64,000 nucleotides of DNA, taken from positions 62,001 to 126,000 of the forward strand of contig NZ_JAASRW010000003.1 of assembly GCF_011761355.1 (NCBI RefSeq), given 5' to 3'. Below the pieces are notes generated by a model, which made no database searches, was not told where the DNA came from, and worked only from the letters and a program-made list of their open reading frames with translations. This document shows positions 33,584 to 42,048 of this stretch, one piece after another. A program made the position numbers and the translations under genes. This stretch comes from Paenibacillus lupini (lineage in GTDB: Bacteria > Bacillota > Bacilli > Paenibacillales > Paenibacillaceae). The first letter of the stretch is position 1. Each line of letters opens with the position of its first letter.

Positions 33584-35248
33584 TTATTTCATAACCCCGT
33601 AAATCATTTGCGCGGCTTCGGCGCGGGTGGAGGTGCCTAGCGGGAAGAATTGACCATTCGCCCGTCCTTGAATGAGACCAAGAGATGCGGCCTTCTTGAC
33701 GTTATCCAGCGCCCAAGCGGAGATGGTGGCTTCGTCCTTGAACGGTTCGGCCGCCGCAACTGCAGGCTTGCCGTTCAGCAATTCGTAGCCTCGCATCGCG
33801 ATCGTGACCATCTCCTCTCGGGTAATATTGGCGCCAGGTGAGAACGTCTTACCGCTTACGCCTTGAACGATACCGGCTTTATAAGCGGCGGCAACGTCAT
33901 CCGCATACCAGGCGCCCGTGGGAATATCCGTGAAGGCAGGCGTTCCTTCCGCCTTCAAGCCAAGCGCCCTGACGAGTATCGCCGTAAATTCGGCGCGGGT
34001 AATGCTGCGGTTCGGCTCGAAGGTAGAGGCTGTCGTGCCGGTCACGATCTGCTTCGCGAATAGCTCCTTGATTACGCCGGAAGCCCAATAGCTGCCGGGG
34101 ACATCGGAGAAATTCTTGTCGATCTCGAGTACCGCGTAAGAGCTGAAATGCGAGAGCTGCGCGACATATACGCCATTCTCGTACGTCCCGCCTACGAACT
34201 CGGGAGTTCCGCTATCCGGGAGATAGAAGATGGACGCCAGCTTCGGATTGATTGAGGCGTCAACCGGCAAACGAAGCGTCACAGGCTCGCTGAACTGGTG
34301 CAGATCGTAGGATGTGCCGTCCGCCGCAATCCTTTGCAGCTTCAGCTCATAGCTGCGTCCGCTCAGCTTGATATCCGTTCCGAGTGCTGGCGCACCGGCG
34401 ACGGGTTTGACGGTCAGGGAGATGGAGCCGCCCTGCAGCTGCGCAGCGATCAATCCTTTCTTCAGCTCGGTGAACACGCCCGCCGGAATTTCCAATACAG
34501 CTTTGCCGGAGGTGACGACGTTCAGCTTGGCTTTCCCGAGCAGCTCGTCCGTATTGGCCGGCAGCTTGATTACGGTGGCCGATTCCGGCACCGCGATTGT
34601 AGCATGGCCCGTGCCGTCTGCCTTCAATTGATCGGCCGTCACATTAAACGTACCCGCTGATTCAACGGGCAAGCCGCCTCCCGAACCACCGGAACCGCCG
34701 GAGCCACCGGAACCGCCCGAGCCACCGGAACCGCCCGAGCCGCCCGATGATCCGATCTGAATCGAGGTGCCGTAATGGTCTTCAACGGTACTCGAAGTAA
34801 GCCCTGAATCGACGAGCCGGATTTTTCTGACCTCGACGTCGGCCTTTCCTTTGGCAGCTGCCTTGAAGGTAAAGGAAGCCAGATCGAGCTCGCCGCTGTC
34901 GCCGGGCGAGACTCCCGATTTGGTGTGGGCGAACACGAGATGGGATTCGCCTCCGCCGTCGGCGACGACTTGGGCAGGAGTGCTGAAGCCGACAACGTCC
35001 GTCTTCTCGCTGCCCGTTTTGAACGTCAGCAGATCGGAATCGTAGTACACATGTAATTCGTAGGCATACACATCCTGCATCTCATTTCCTTTTACCGTCA
35101 TGGTAACTTCGTCGCCGCTGTTCAGGGTGCCTTTGTCGGATGTCACGGTAAAGGAGGGTGAATCGGCCGCGGCCAATGCATATTGTGGTACGAGCATGGC
35201 TATCGCTAAGCAGATCGTCGTAAGTAAGGAAAGTCGTTTACGCGCCAT
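33584..35248 (-). CDS. Cohesin-like domain protein with C-terminal SLH domains
   Basis: A 554-residue exported surface protein. A signal peptide (1-26, ending ALAAAD) precedes a cohesin-like beta-domain (about 32-165: SGDEVTMTVKGNEMQDVYAY, then LHVYYDSDLLTFK). A Gly-Gly-Ser linker (167-192) leads to a beta-rich middle domain (about 197-375). Three SLH motifs end the protein (NFSDVPGSYWASGVIKEL, AFTDIPTGAWYADDVAAAYK, PFKDEATISAWALDNVKKA). SLH domains bind pyruvylated cell-wall polymer, so the cohesin-like domain would face outward. It lies 115 bp downstream of, and in line with, the dockerin-bearing amidase gene. An anchoring-scaffold role is inferred from this pairing. Confidence 0.88.
   Translation of the reverse strand: MARKRLSLLTTICLAIAMLVPQYALAAADSPSFTVTSDKGTLNSGDEVTMTVKGNEMQDVYAYELHVYYDSDLLTFKTGSEKTDVVGFSTPAQVVADGGGESHLVFAHTKSGVSPGDSGELDLASFTFKAAAKGKADVEVRKIRLVDSGLTSSTVEDHYGTSIQIGSSGGSGGSGGSGGSGGSGGSGGSGGGLPVESAGTFNVTADQLKADGTGHATIAVPESATVIKLPANTDELLGKAKLNVVTSGKAVLEIPAGVFTELKKGLIAAQLQGGSISLTVKPVAGAPALGTDIKLSGRSYELKLQRIAADGTSYDLHQFSEPVTLRLPVDASINPKLASIFYLPDSGTPEFVGGTYENGVYVAQLSHFSSYAVLEIDKNFSDVPGSYWASGVIKELFAKQIVTGTTASTFEPNRSITRAEFTAILVRALGLKAEGTPAFTDIPTGAWYADDVAAAYKAGIVQGVSGKTFSPGANITREEMVTIAMRGYELLNGKPAVAAAEPFKDEATISAWALDNVKKAASLGLIQGRANGQFFPLGTSTRAEAAQMIYGVMK
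34673..34750 (-). repeat. In-frame Gly-Gly-Ser coding repeat
   Basis: Nine-base units encode (GGS)n, residues 167-192 of the SLH protein. The tract can change length without frameshift and would alter the reach of the cohesin-like domain. Confidence 0.8.
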
Positions 35249-35363
35249 AACAGGTTCGTCCTTTCTCGTATAGTAAAACGCCGGCGAATGCGGAAGCGGG
35301 GGAAGAGGCGAAGGGGGACATGTTCTGTCCGCCTCTCCGCTCTACAGTCACGTTCCTTGGATC

Positions 35364-37550
35364 TTATTTGCCGGACAAAGCTGGAACCGAATTCGGCGCT
35401 ACGCGGTGATGCGTCGCTTGTTCGTAAGCATAGCCAAGCTTGATCAACTCGCCTTCTTCGTAAGGGCGTCCGAGCAGCTCGATGCCGACCGGCAGGCCGC
35501 TGGACACGTATCCGGCCGGAACGCTGATAGCGGGGAAGCCGGAGAAGGGGCTCAGTCGGTTGGCATTGCCGGAGCTTGAACCCGCAGGTCCCGTAGTCGA
35601 AAGATACAAGATCGCGTCAAGATCGTTGCTCGCCATCAAGCTGAGCAGCGACTGCTGGGTTGTGCGCGTACGGAACAGCACGATATCCTTGTATTCCTGT
35701 GTATCGAGTGACTCGACGTTGTTGCGTGTATTCAACGTACTATTCAGCGATGGAAGGAAATCGCTGCCCGAGTCAATGATGTCCTTCAGCGAATGATAGC
35801 GGACCACAGCCGGGTCGACCATCCGCGCGTTGGACAGGTAGTCGTTCAGGTTGAATTTGAATTCATAGCCGCTGAGGCTTGGGTATTTCATGATATCGGC
35901 GACGCTTGGGATGTTGACGCCGATTACTGTTGCACCTTGATCCCGCATATCCTGAGCGGCGTTATTCAGAAGACCAAGCGCTTCCTGGTTGGTTCCGACA
36001 ACGCTGCTATCCAGGACGAGGCCGATGCGTGCGCCTTTTAGTCCGTTTTTGTCCAAGAATTTGGTATAACTGACCGGTTTCTTGCCGAAGCTGCCGGCCG
36101 TGACGATATCGTTCGGATCATAGCCGCTGACCGCGTCGAGCAAAACGGCGGCGTCGGATACCGTTCTGGCCATCGGTCCGCCGACGTCCTGCGACAGCGC
36201 GAGTGGGATAATGCCGTCGCGGCTCGTCAATCCGATCGTCGGACGGATGCCGACAATGCTGTTCCATGACGAAGGGATGCGGATCGAACCGCCTGTATCG
36301 GTGCCGAGACCGGCTACGCCAAAGTTGGATGCAAGCGATGCGCCTGTACCGCCGCTGGAGCCGCCCGGATTTTTTTTCAAATCGTAAGGATTCCACGTTT
36401 GTCCGCCCAACGAACTGTTCGTGTCCGTGTTAATCGCGAATTCGCTCAGGTTGGCCTTGGCCAGGATGATCGCTCCGGCATCCTTCAGCTTCTTGATCAT
36501 GAAGGCATCGCTGACCGTCTGGTTATCCTTCAAGCAGGTACAACCGGCGCTCGTTGGCATGCCAAGGGTGTCGTAGTTATCCTTAACGATGATAGGGATG
36601 CCGTGCATGAGACCGCGCGGGCCCTTCTCCTTGCGCTCGTCGTCCAGCGCTTTCGCAGTCGCCAACGCATCCGGATTGATCGTAATGAGGGAATTGATGT
36701 CATCATCGAATTCGTTGATCCGGTCCAGGTACATCTGAACGAGCTGCTCCGAAGTCAGCTTGCCTGCGGCAATGGCGTTCTGAATACTCATGATATCGGC
36801 TTCCATCAGCTGGAACGGCTGGCCGTTGTCGTAGAGCACCTTTTTGCCCAAGGAAGCTAGGTCCTGCAGATCGATCGTGTTGTCCTTGTTGAAATCGCCA
36901 TTAGCGACTTTAGGCCAGTTCGGGTCATCCGAATGAATGCCGAAGTATTTGATCAGGACGGAGAGATCGCCGACATCGATGACGCTGTTGGCGTTCAGAT
37001 CACCCTGGGCGGCGTCGGTAATTTGGACGGCCACCGATTCCTCCGGCGTTTGAACCGTGCTGCCGTCGTCCATGCCGAGCTCTACGGTACCGCTGATTCC
37101 GCTAAGGTCCGTGGCGGCGTTGGCTTTGAAAGTCAAGGTAAGGATGGAGCCGACAGTCGTCAAGGTTCCCGTTGTATCCGTTGTTACAATGGTGACCTTG
37201 CCGGTCTCGGCGTTTACGCCGGCAATGCTGACTGCCGAGTTGGCCGAGGCAGCGGAAATGTAGTCAAACTGAGCAGGGTCATATTCGAAAATGAATTTTC
37301 CCGCGGTCGCATCGCCGGTCGCGCCCGTTAACGATACGGTTACGTTGAAGCTGTCACCAACCGAAGTGAGCACAGGGCCGGATAGCTGAACCATCGCAGT
37401 TGGCGCCTGAGCTTGAGTCTGTTCCTGAACGAGAGACGTGCTCGTCGAAGCGTTGGCGTATGCGCCGGTTGTGTTCAGGAGCGGAGTGGAATAGATAAGC
37501 ATGCTGCCCAGCAGCAGAAGACTGGTAAATTTAATAATCGGTTTAATCAT
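35364..37550 (-). CDS. Secreted amidase-signature enzyme with cohesin-like and dockerin domains
   Basis: A 728-residue exported enzyme. Signal peptide (about 1-33). Cohesin-like domain (about 53-178: VQLSGPVLTSVGDSFNVTVS, KFIFEYDPAQFDY). Dockerin domain with two calcium loops (GDLNANSVIDVGDLSVLIKY from 183; GDFNKDNTIDLQDLASLGKK from 218). Amidase-signature domain (about 250-728) with the triad K323 (IIVKDNYD), S398 (GGSSGG) and S422 (GTDTGGSIRIP). Amidase-signature enzymes hydrolyse amides or short peptides; the substrate is unknown. AAGGAGG precedes the ATG. Having a cohesin-like and a dockerin domain in one enzyme is unusual. The next gene encodes a cohesin-like/SLH protein, a possible docking partner. 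Confidence 0.92.
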   Translation of the reverse strand: MIKPIIKFTSLLLLGSMLIYSTPLLNTTGAYANASTSTSLVQEQTQAQAPTAMVQLSGPVLTSVGDSFNVTVSLTGATGDATAGKFIFEYDPAQFDYISAASANSAVSIAGVNAETGKVTIVTTDTTGTLTTVGSILTLTFKANAATDLSGISGTVELGMDDGSTVQTPEESVAVQITDAAQGDLNANSVIDVGDLSVLIKYFGIHSDDPNWPKVANGDFNKDNTIDLQDLASLGKKVLYDNGQPFQLMEADIMSIQNAIAAGKLTSEQLVQMYLDRINEFDDDINSLITINPDALATAKALDDERKEKGPRGLMHGIPIIVKDNYDTLGMPTSAGCTCLKDNQTVSDAFMIKKLKDAGAIILAKANLSEFAINTDTNSSLGGQTWNPYDLKKNPGGSSGGTGASLASNFGVAGLGTDTGGSIRIPSSWNSIVGIRPTIGLTSRDGIIPLALSQDVGGPMARTVSDAAVLLDAVSGYDPNDIVTAGSFGKKPVSYTKFLDKNGLKGARIGLVLDSSVVGTNQEALGLLNNAAQDMRDQGATVIGVNIPSVADIMKYPSLSGYEFKFNLNDYLSNARMVDPAVVRYHSLKDIIDSGSDFLPSLNSTLNTRNNVESLDTQEYKDIVLFRTRTTQQSLLSLMASNDLDAILYLSTTGPAGSSSGNANRLSPFSGFPAISVPAGYVSSGLPVGIELLGRPYEEGELIKLGYAYEQATHHRVAPNSVPALSGK

Positions 37551-38244
37551 GGCGTCCTCCTTGGATTGGCACAGGCCAGTCTATTAATGTCAAATATAAT
37601 AACTTGGTAGATAAAATTGCTTAAGAAATCTCTATAATATCTGACATTAACATTACATAAAATGTTCCTCCCTTGAATCTCTCTATCAGTCTATCGCTTA
37701 TATTAGTTATGTTAGCTAAGTAAATCAAACCGATAGAAAGCTGAAGAAACCGCTTAAATGCTATGTTTTATACGTTTTAATCGTTTTCTCTTGAGTGATC
37801 TCTTTAGAGTGCAAAACCTATAATATAAATGTTAAGTTTTATAACATTAATATTTAAGGGCTTCAATGAAATTAATAGAATGAGGCTGGAACGCCATTGA
37901 TTGGGTTTTTACTAGGTGAAATTCAACGTAAGGCGAGAAAGAGGGTCAAACGAGGCAGGCGATTATGCTGGACAATATCCAACGTAAAGGAGGAATCAAA
38001 AAACCAAAAAAGGAGCTGCCGCTGATAGCTACTCCATTTTTTATTAATCTAAAGGGAAGAATTAGAGTACAACAACCGAAGGGAGTGTTCAAATGAAAAG
38101 AGGAATCATACGGATAATCATATATTGCTTCCGGGAGAAATGACTGGCTCGGTCGTTAATCGGTTAATTGGAACTTAAGATCCTTTATCCGAATGGACGT
38201 AGTATAATGAAAAGAAAACATTAAGGAAAGGCAAATCCATCTCC
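37551..38244. other. AT-rich gene-free stretch with repeats and an orphan hairpin
   Basis: No convincing gene. It holds inverted TTAATGTCA (37584-37592) and TGACATTAA (37642-37650), a possible operator for the amidase gene. Two inverted-orientation TACGTTGGAT repeat copies lie at 37904-37931 and 37962-37987. A terminator-like hairpin (about 38010-38035, flanked by A6 and T6) is present. A 16-codon ORF at 38093-38143 (MKRGIIRIIIYCFREK) follows GAAGGGAG and is doubtful. Confidence 0.6.
37904..37987 (-). repeat. TACGTTGGAT intergenic repeat, two copies
   Basis: Read on the reverse strand, TTACGTTGAATTTCACC, then TAGTAAAAAC (37931-37904), and TTACGTTGGATATTGTCCAG, then CATAAT (37987-37962). Both match the family at 24520 and 31820. 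Confidence 0.75.
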
Positions 38245-39837
38245 ATGCGACTCAAAAGTATATTACTCATTCTAGGTATGGTAGTTATAACTGCAACTGT
38301 AGTCATTATGATGGGGCAATTGATTGCTACTTCTACATCTACTTCTACATCTACATCTACTTCTACTTCTACTTCTACTTCAACAGCCGCTCCCACCTAT
38401 TATGTAGATTCCAGGGGCAACGATAATAATGCGGGCACCAAAAAGTCGCCTTGGAGAACTCTCCAGCATGCAGCAGACGCAGCAAAACCGGGCAGCACGG
38501 TGTATGTAAGAGAAGGCGTCTATAATCAAAAACTAAAAATAACCCGCTCCGGCTCAGCCCGGGGTGGTTCGATCACGTTCTCAAACTTTCCGAAGGAAAG
38601 GGCAATCATTGATGGAAGTGGACTTTCTGTCACGGGACAACAAGGCATTGTTGAGATTGAAGATGCCAGCTATATTACGATAAAGGGGTTTGAAATCCGT
38701 AATTTTATCACAACAAAAACAGAGCAATTGCCTATAGGCATATATGTCCACGGCTCAGGAAGCTATATTAAGATTCTGAATAATAAAGTACATGATATCA
38801 AAAATACCGCTGCACCAACCGGCAGAGACCTGCTTGGCCGGGATGCTCACGGGATCGCTGTGTATGGTACTGATGCACCCGACTCCATTCATCATGTAAC
38901 GATAGAAGGGAATGAACTTTACAAGCTTGTACTTGGTTCAAGCGAGTCCCTAGTTTTAAACGGCAATGTCGATACTTTTTCCGTGATGAACAATCTCATT
39001 CATGATAATGACAATATCGGCATCGATCTCATCGGCTTCGAAGGAACAGCGCCGCATCCATCCTACGATCAAGTGAGAAACGGATTAGTCAGTGGCAATA
39101 CAGTATATAACATTACATCCAACTTCAACCCGTCTTACGGTAAATCACTTCCTAACAATAGCAATGCGGCAGGCGGTATTTATGTAGATGGGGGGAAAGA
39201 CAGCATTATTGAACGAAATTATAGTTACAAGAACGACATTGGCATTGAAATTGCCAGTGAACATGCAGGGAAATCCACAAGCGATATTACCGTGCGAAGC
39301 AACATCGTCCACAGTAATCGGTATACGGGAATAACGTTAGGCGGCTACGATAGCGAACGAGGCGCAACTATAAATTGCAAGATTATCAATAATACCTTAT
39401 ATCAGAATAATTCGCTGAATGACGGCAGTGGTCAAATTCTGCTACAGTACGATACCAAGAATAATATGATCACAAATAATATCATCTTTGCGGACTCATC
39501 GAATGTCTTCATCTATAACGAATACACGAAAAACTCGGAAAATGTGGTAGACTACAATCTTTATTACGCTCCCGGAGAAGTTTCGAAAGCAACTTGGATT
39601 TGGAAAAACAAGGAGTATGTCGGTTTCCACTCTTATAGGACCAGTACCCGAAATGATGAACACTCTATATTTGCCGATCCTAAGTTTGTGAATCAAGCGA
39701 CAAATAACTTCCACCTTAAAGCTGATTCTGCGGCAATCGATGCGGGTAGATCTTACAGTTCGATTATCAAAACCTTGGACATCGACGGTCAAGGAAGGCT
39801 ACAGGGAACATCAATTAACATAGGGGCAGATGAGTAA
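38245..39837 (+). CDS. Secreted right-handed parallel beta-helix protein (polysaccharide lyase-like)
   Basis: A 530-residue exported protein with a hydrophobic N-terminal segment (5-27), a Thr-Ser repeat linker (29-47) and a beta-helix. The N-terminal cap reads YYVDSRGNDNNAGTKKSPWR and is followed by TLQHAADAAKPGSTVYVREG, the DUF1565/PL9-like pattern. Repeated coils show ITIKGFEIRNF, VTIEGNELY and SNIVHSNRYTGITLGG. The C-terminus HLKADSAAIDAGRS...INIGADE is typical of these proteins. It may cleave or bind acidic polysaccharide, but catalytic residues are not secure. The ribosome-binding site is weak (AAGGAAAGG). It is a lone gene beside the amidase locus. Confidence 0.82.
   Translation: MRLKSILLILGMVVITATVVIMMGQLIATSTSTSTSTSTSTSTSTSTAAPTYYVDSRGNDNNAGTKKSPWRTLQHAADAAKPGSTVYVREGVYNQKLKITRSGSARGGSITFSNFPKERAIIDGSGLSVTGQQGIVEIEDASYITIKGFEIRNFITTKTEQLPIGIYVHGSGSYIKILNNKVHDIKNTAAPTGRDLLGRDAHGIAVYGTDAPDSIHHVTIEGNELYKLVLGSSESLVLNGNVDTFSVMNNLIHDNDNIGIDLIGFEGTAPHPSYDQVRNGLVSGNTVYNITSNFNPSYGKSLPNNSNAAGGIYVDGGKDSIIERNYSYKNDIGIEIASEHAGKSTSDITVRSNIVHSNRYTGITLGGYDSERGATINCKIINNTLYQNNSLNDGSGQILLQYDTKNNMITNNIIFADSSNVFIYNEYTKNSENVVDYNLYYAPGEVSKATWIWKNKEYVGFHSYRTSTRNDEHSIFADPKFVNQATNNFHLKADSAAIDAGRSYSSIIKTLDIDGQGRLQGTSINIGADE
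38329..38382 (+). repeat. Hexanucleotide Thr-Ser coding microsatellite
   Basis: Nine units of ACNTCN encode (TS)9 right after the signal/anchor segment. The period is six bases, so slippage changes linker length but not frame. Confidence 0.9.
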
Positions 39838-39901
39838 CGGGCAGTAGTGCTGCTCTTGTCCTGTGACTGTTTATTGGACGTTTCTTACTCTACGGACTTA
39901 A

Positions 39902-40390
39902 AAACAACCCAACATATCGAAAACCTATATTGACTGCCAAGTACGAAAACATGCATGTAATTTGAGGACTGATGCGGCGGCGGTTAAGCTTGCGACTGCT
40001 CAACCGAGCGCCAGTGAAGCTCCAATTCAGCTTGAACAGCTGAAAGCATTGGATATTAAAATTGATAGTGATAACGTGAAAATTAAGATCGAGCTCGAAA
40101 AAGAAGAATCGAAGACCGAGTCCAAGGTAGAAATTAAACTTGGCGAGGATCAGAAAAAATATCTAACAGGCAGTGAAGCGACTCAATTTATTCAGCTTAC
40201 GAAACAAGAGCAGAAAAAAGCTTTGATTGCACAGAAAAAAGCGCTGCAGCAAGCCTGGCAAAAGGCTCATAAAGAGCAGCAAGCAAAGAAGCAGCAGCAA
40301 AAGCAATTGGTTCGCAGTGATCGGGATCACGACCATGAAGGCGATCATGGTAAATACGATAAACATGAAGAGCATGATGATAAGGACTAA
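39902..40390 (+). pseudogene. Probable 5'-truncated gene, charged C-terminal fragment
   Basis: An open frame from just after a TAA at 39899 to 40390. It has no ATG and no ribosome-binding site at its start; TTG at 39962 is the only usable codon and is poorly placed. The product is strongly charged and helical (IKIELEKEESKTESKVEIKL, QKKALIAQKKALQQAWQKA) and ends in a His/Asp-rich tail (DRDHDHEGDHGKYDKHEEHD). It reads like the C-terminal part of a secreted protein that has lost its signal peptide. A good terminator follows, so a functional gene once ended here. Confidence 0.5.
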
Positions 40391-40404
40391 TCACAAACTC
40401 AAAT

Positions 40405-40433
40405 AAAAAGGCCCCAAACGGGGTCTTTTTTTT
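40405..40433 (+). terminator. Terminator after the truncated charged-protein gene
   Basis: Arms AAAAAGGCCCC and GGGGTCTTTTT with loop AAAC, then more T residues. Confidence 0.85.
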
Positions 40434-40456
40434 CGCTCCGATGGGGCTTTTACAAA

Positions 40457-40500
40457 AGAGACGAGGTTTACAAAGTAAATATTGTAATCCTCGTCTTTTT
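40457..40500 (-). terminator. Terminator of the HD-domain gene
   Basis: Arms AGACGAGGTTTACAA and TTGTAATCCTCGTCT with an 8-nt loop. On the reverse strand it is followed by CTTTTGTAAAAG. Confidence 0.65.
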
Positions 40501-40538
40501 AACTTTTTAGCTATCTTTCACGCAGAGAGTCATGTCTA

Positions 40539-41177
40539 CTACTCATCCCAACGGGAATGAAGAACGCTATGACAGAAATTGGGCCTTTTAAATCCCGGAA
40601 GCAGCATCTCGCACACGTCGGCGTTAATCGTGCCGAAAGTGGTTTCCGGTTTGTGCTTAAAGCCTTCCAAGAAGGCATGCAGGATCCCATGTTTGAAATT
40701 GTCGCGAGGAAAATGTTTGACAACTTGCTCCCGCGCTTCTGTTGAGATGAGATCGAAGTTCTTCCCTACGACATCGTATCCAACGCCAAAATTCATAAGT
40801 GCAACTTCGGCTTCCTTATATTCGACTATTCCTATTGTGCTATGAAGAGCTACAGCATCCCAAGCCAGCCGAATAAACTCTTCCGGAACGCCGCGGCTTT
40901 TAAGAAAATCACGGACAGCATTAGCTCCATCGACCTCAAAGCGTTTGTCATCGCTCCGGAATTTAGGGGTAAGTCCGATATCATGAAAAAGCGAACTAAT
41001 ATAAAGCAATTCAGGATCATATTTGATTTGATTAAGATTACCCTTCATAGCCGCAAACAAAAATACCCGGTTCGAATGGTTCCACAATAGATCGTCGCCA
41101 TGCTCCCGCAATAACTCAGCTGCTTCAACAGCTAGCTTACTATCGGGAATCTTGATATCTGCAATAAAATTGGACAT
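40539..41177 (-). CDS. HD-domain phosphohydrolase family protein
   Basis: A 212-residue cytosolic protein. The HD metal site is visible: H34 (LLWNHSNRVF), H65-D66 (SSLFHDIG) and a later acidic residue after VALHSTIG. FHDIGLTPKFRSDDKRFEVD is followed by GANAVRDFLKSRGVPEE. The arrangement resembles small HD enzymes, sometimes annotated cyanamide hydratase-like; the substrate is unknown. GAGGGGAA precedes the ATG. It lies 32 bases downstream of the azoreductase gene on the same strand and is probably co-transcribed with it. Confidence 0.88.
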   Translation of the reverse strand: MSNFIADIKIPDSKLAVEAAELLREHGDDLLWNHSNRVFLFAAMKGNLNQIKYDPELLYISSLFHDIGLTPKFRSDDKRFEVDGANAVRDFLKSRGVPEEFIRLAWDAVALHSTIGIVEYKEAEVALMNFGVGYDVVGKNFDLISTEAREQVVKHFPRDNFKHGILHAFLEGFKHKPETTFGTINADVCEMLLPGFKRPNFCHSVLHSRWDE

Positions 41178-41209
41178 GGATTATTCCCCTCTCTTCCAAA
41201 TCATTCACT

Positions 41210-41857
41210 TCAAGCAATTACCTTATTTGCTAGACGTGCTGCTGCTTCTTGGGCTTCTTTTTTTGCTTTTTCCAGCACATCCGTTTTGTCCATCACGTTT
41301 GTGCCTTGCGCCCGAATGATCTGATAATCCTCGATGCCGAGGAAGTTAAACATCGATTTAAGGTATTTGTGTGAGAATTCGTTATCCGTGTACCAGTCGT
41401 TATTCGTGTAAATGCCGCCGCTTCCTTGAATCACGAGTAAACTCCGGCCGTCAGTCAATAAGCCTACGCCACCGTTTTTCGTATATTTGAAGGTCTCGCG
41501 AGCGATCATGATGTTATCCATGTAATCCTTCAATCGGGAAGGAATATTGAAGTTGTGAAGCGGCATGATAATGACATATTTCTTTGCACTTTTGAACTGC
41601 TGCAAAATGTCATTCATCTTGCCGGTGACGCGGTTCTCTTCGTCCGTTAACTCTCCGCCGGAGGCTAATTTATCCCAAGCGCTTAACACGGTACTGTTTA
41701 ATTCCGGGATTTCTTCACTATAAAGATCGATTTGCTCAATCGAATCGTTGGGATTCATCTTGCGGTAATTCTCAATAAAATGATTGCCGACTTGAAGGCT
41801 GACAGAAGCAGGGGAATCCACAGTAGGATGTGCATTGATAACAAGCAGCTTTTCCAT
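41210..41857 (-). CDS. azoR: FMN-dependent NADH-azoreductase family protein
   Basis: A 215-residue flavodoxin-fold quinone/azo reductase. The N-terminus KLLVINAHPTVDSPASVSLQ forms the FMN phosphate loop. MPLHNFNIPSRLKDYMDNI and QGSGGIYTNN are the FMN-contact segments of AzoR proteins. It reduces quinones and azo compounds with NADH and often protects against thiol or electrophile stress. The divergent Rrf2-type gene is a likely regulator, and an HD-domain gene follows in the same operon. Confidence 0.92.
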   Translation of the reverse strand: MEKLLVINAHPTVDSPASVSLQVGNHFIENYRKMNPNDSIEQIDLYSEEIPELNSTVLSAWDKLASGGELTDEENRVTGKMNDILQQFKSAKKYVIIMPLHNFNIPSRLKDYMDNIMIARETFKYTKNGGVGLLTDGRSLLVIQGSGGIYTNNDWYTDNEFSHKYLKSMFNFLGIEDYQIIRAQGTNVMDKTDVLEKAKKEAQEAAARLANKVIA

Positions 41858-41892
41858 TTTTCCACTCCTAAAATATATATATTATCATATTG

Positions 41893-41946
41893 GCGACAAA
41901 ATTAATCGTCGATATAATTTGACTATAATATACGACCTCTTGTCGG
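41893..41946. promoter_or_regulatory. Candidate operator region between azoR and the Rrf2 gene
   Basis: Two imperfect palindromes with CGAC/GTCG arms lie in the divergent region: CGAC at 41894-41897 with GTCG at 41908-41911, and CGAC at 41933-41936 with GTCG at 41942-41945. TATAAT-like sequences lie between them. Binding by the Rrf2 protein is a guess from position. Confidence 0.4.
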
Positions 41947-42048
41947 CGAAGTCAAATCCATTTTTTATGGCAAGCCCAAGGTTGACAATAGGCGCGGTTA
42001 TCTTTAAATTTATTAGTATTTACCCATGCAAAAATGGGAGGAGTCATT

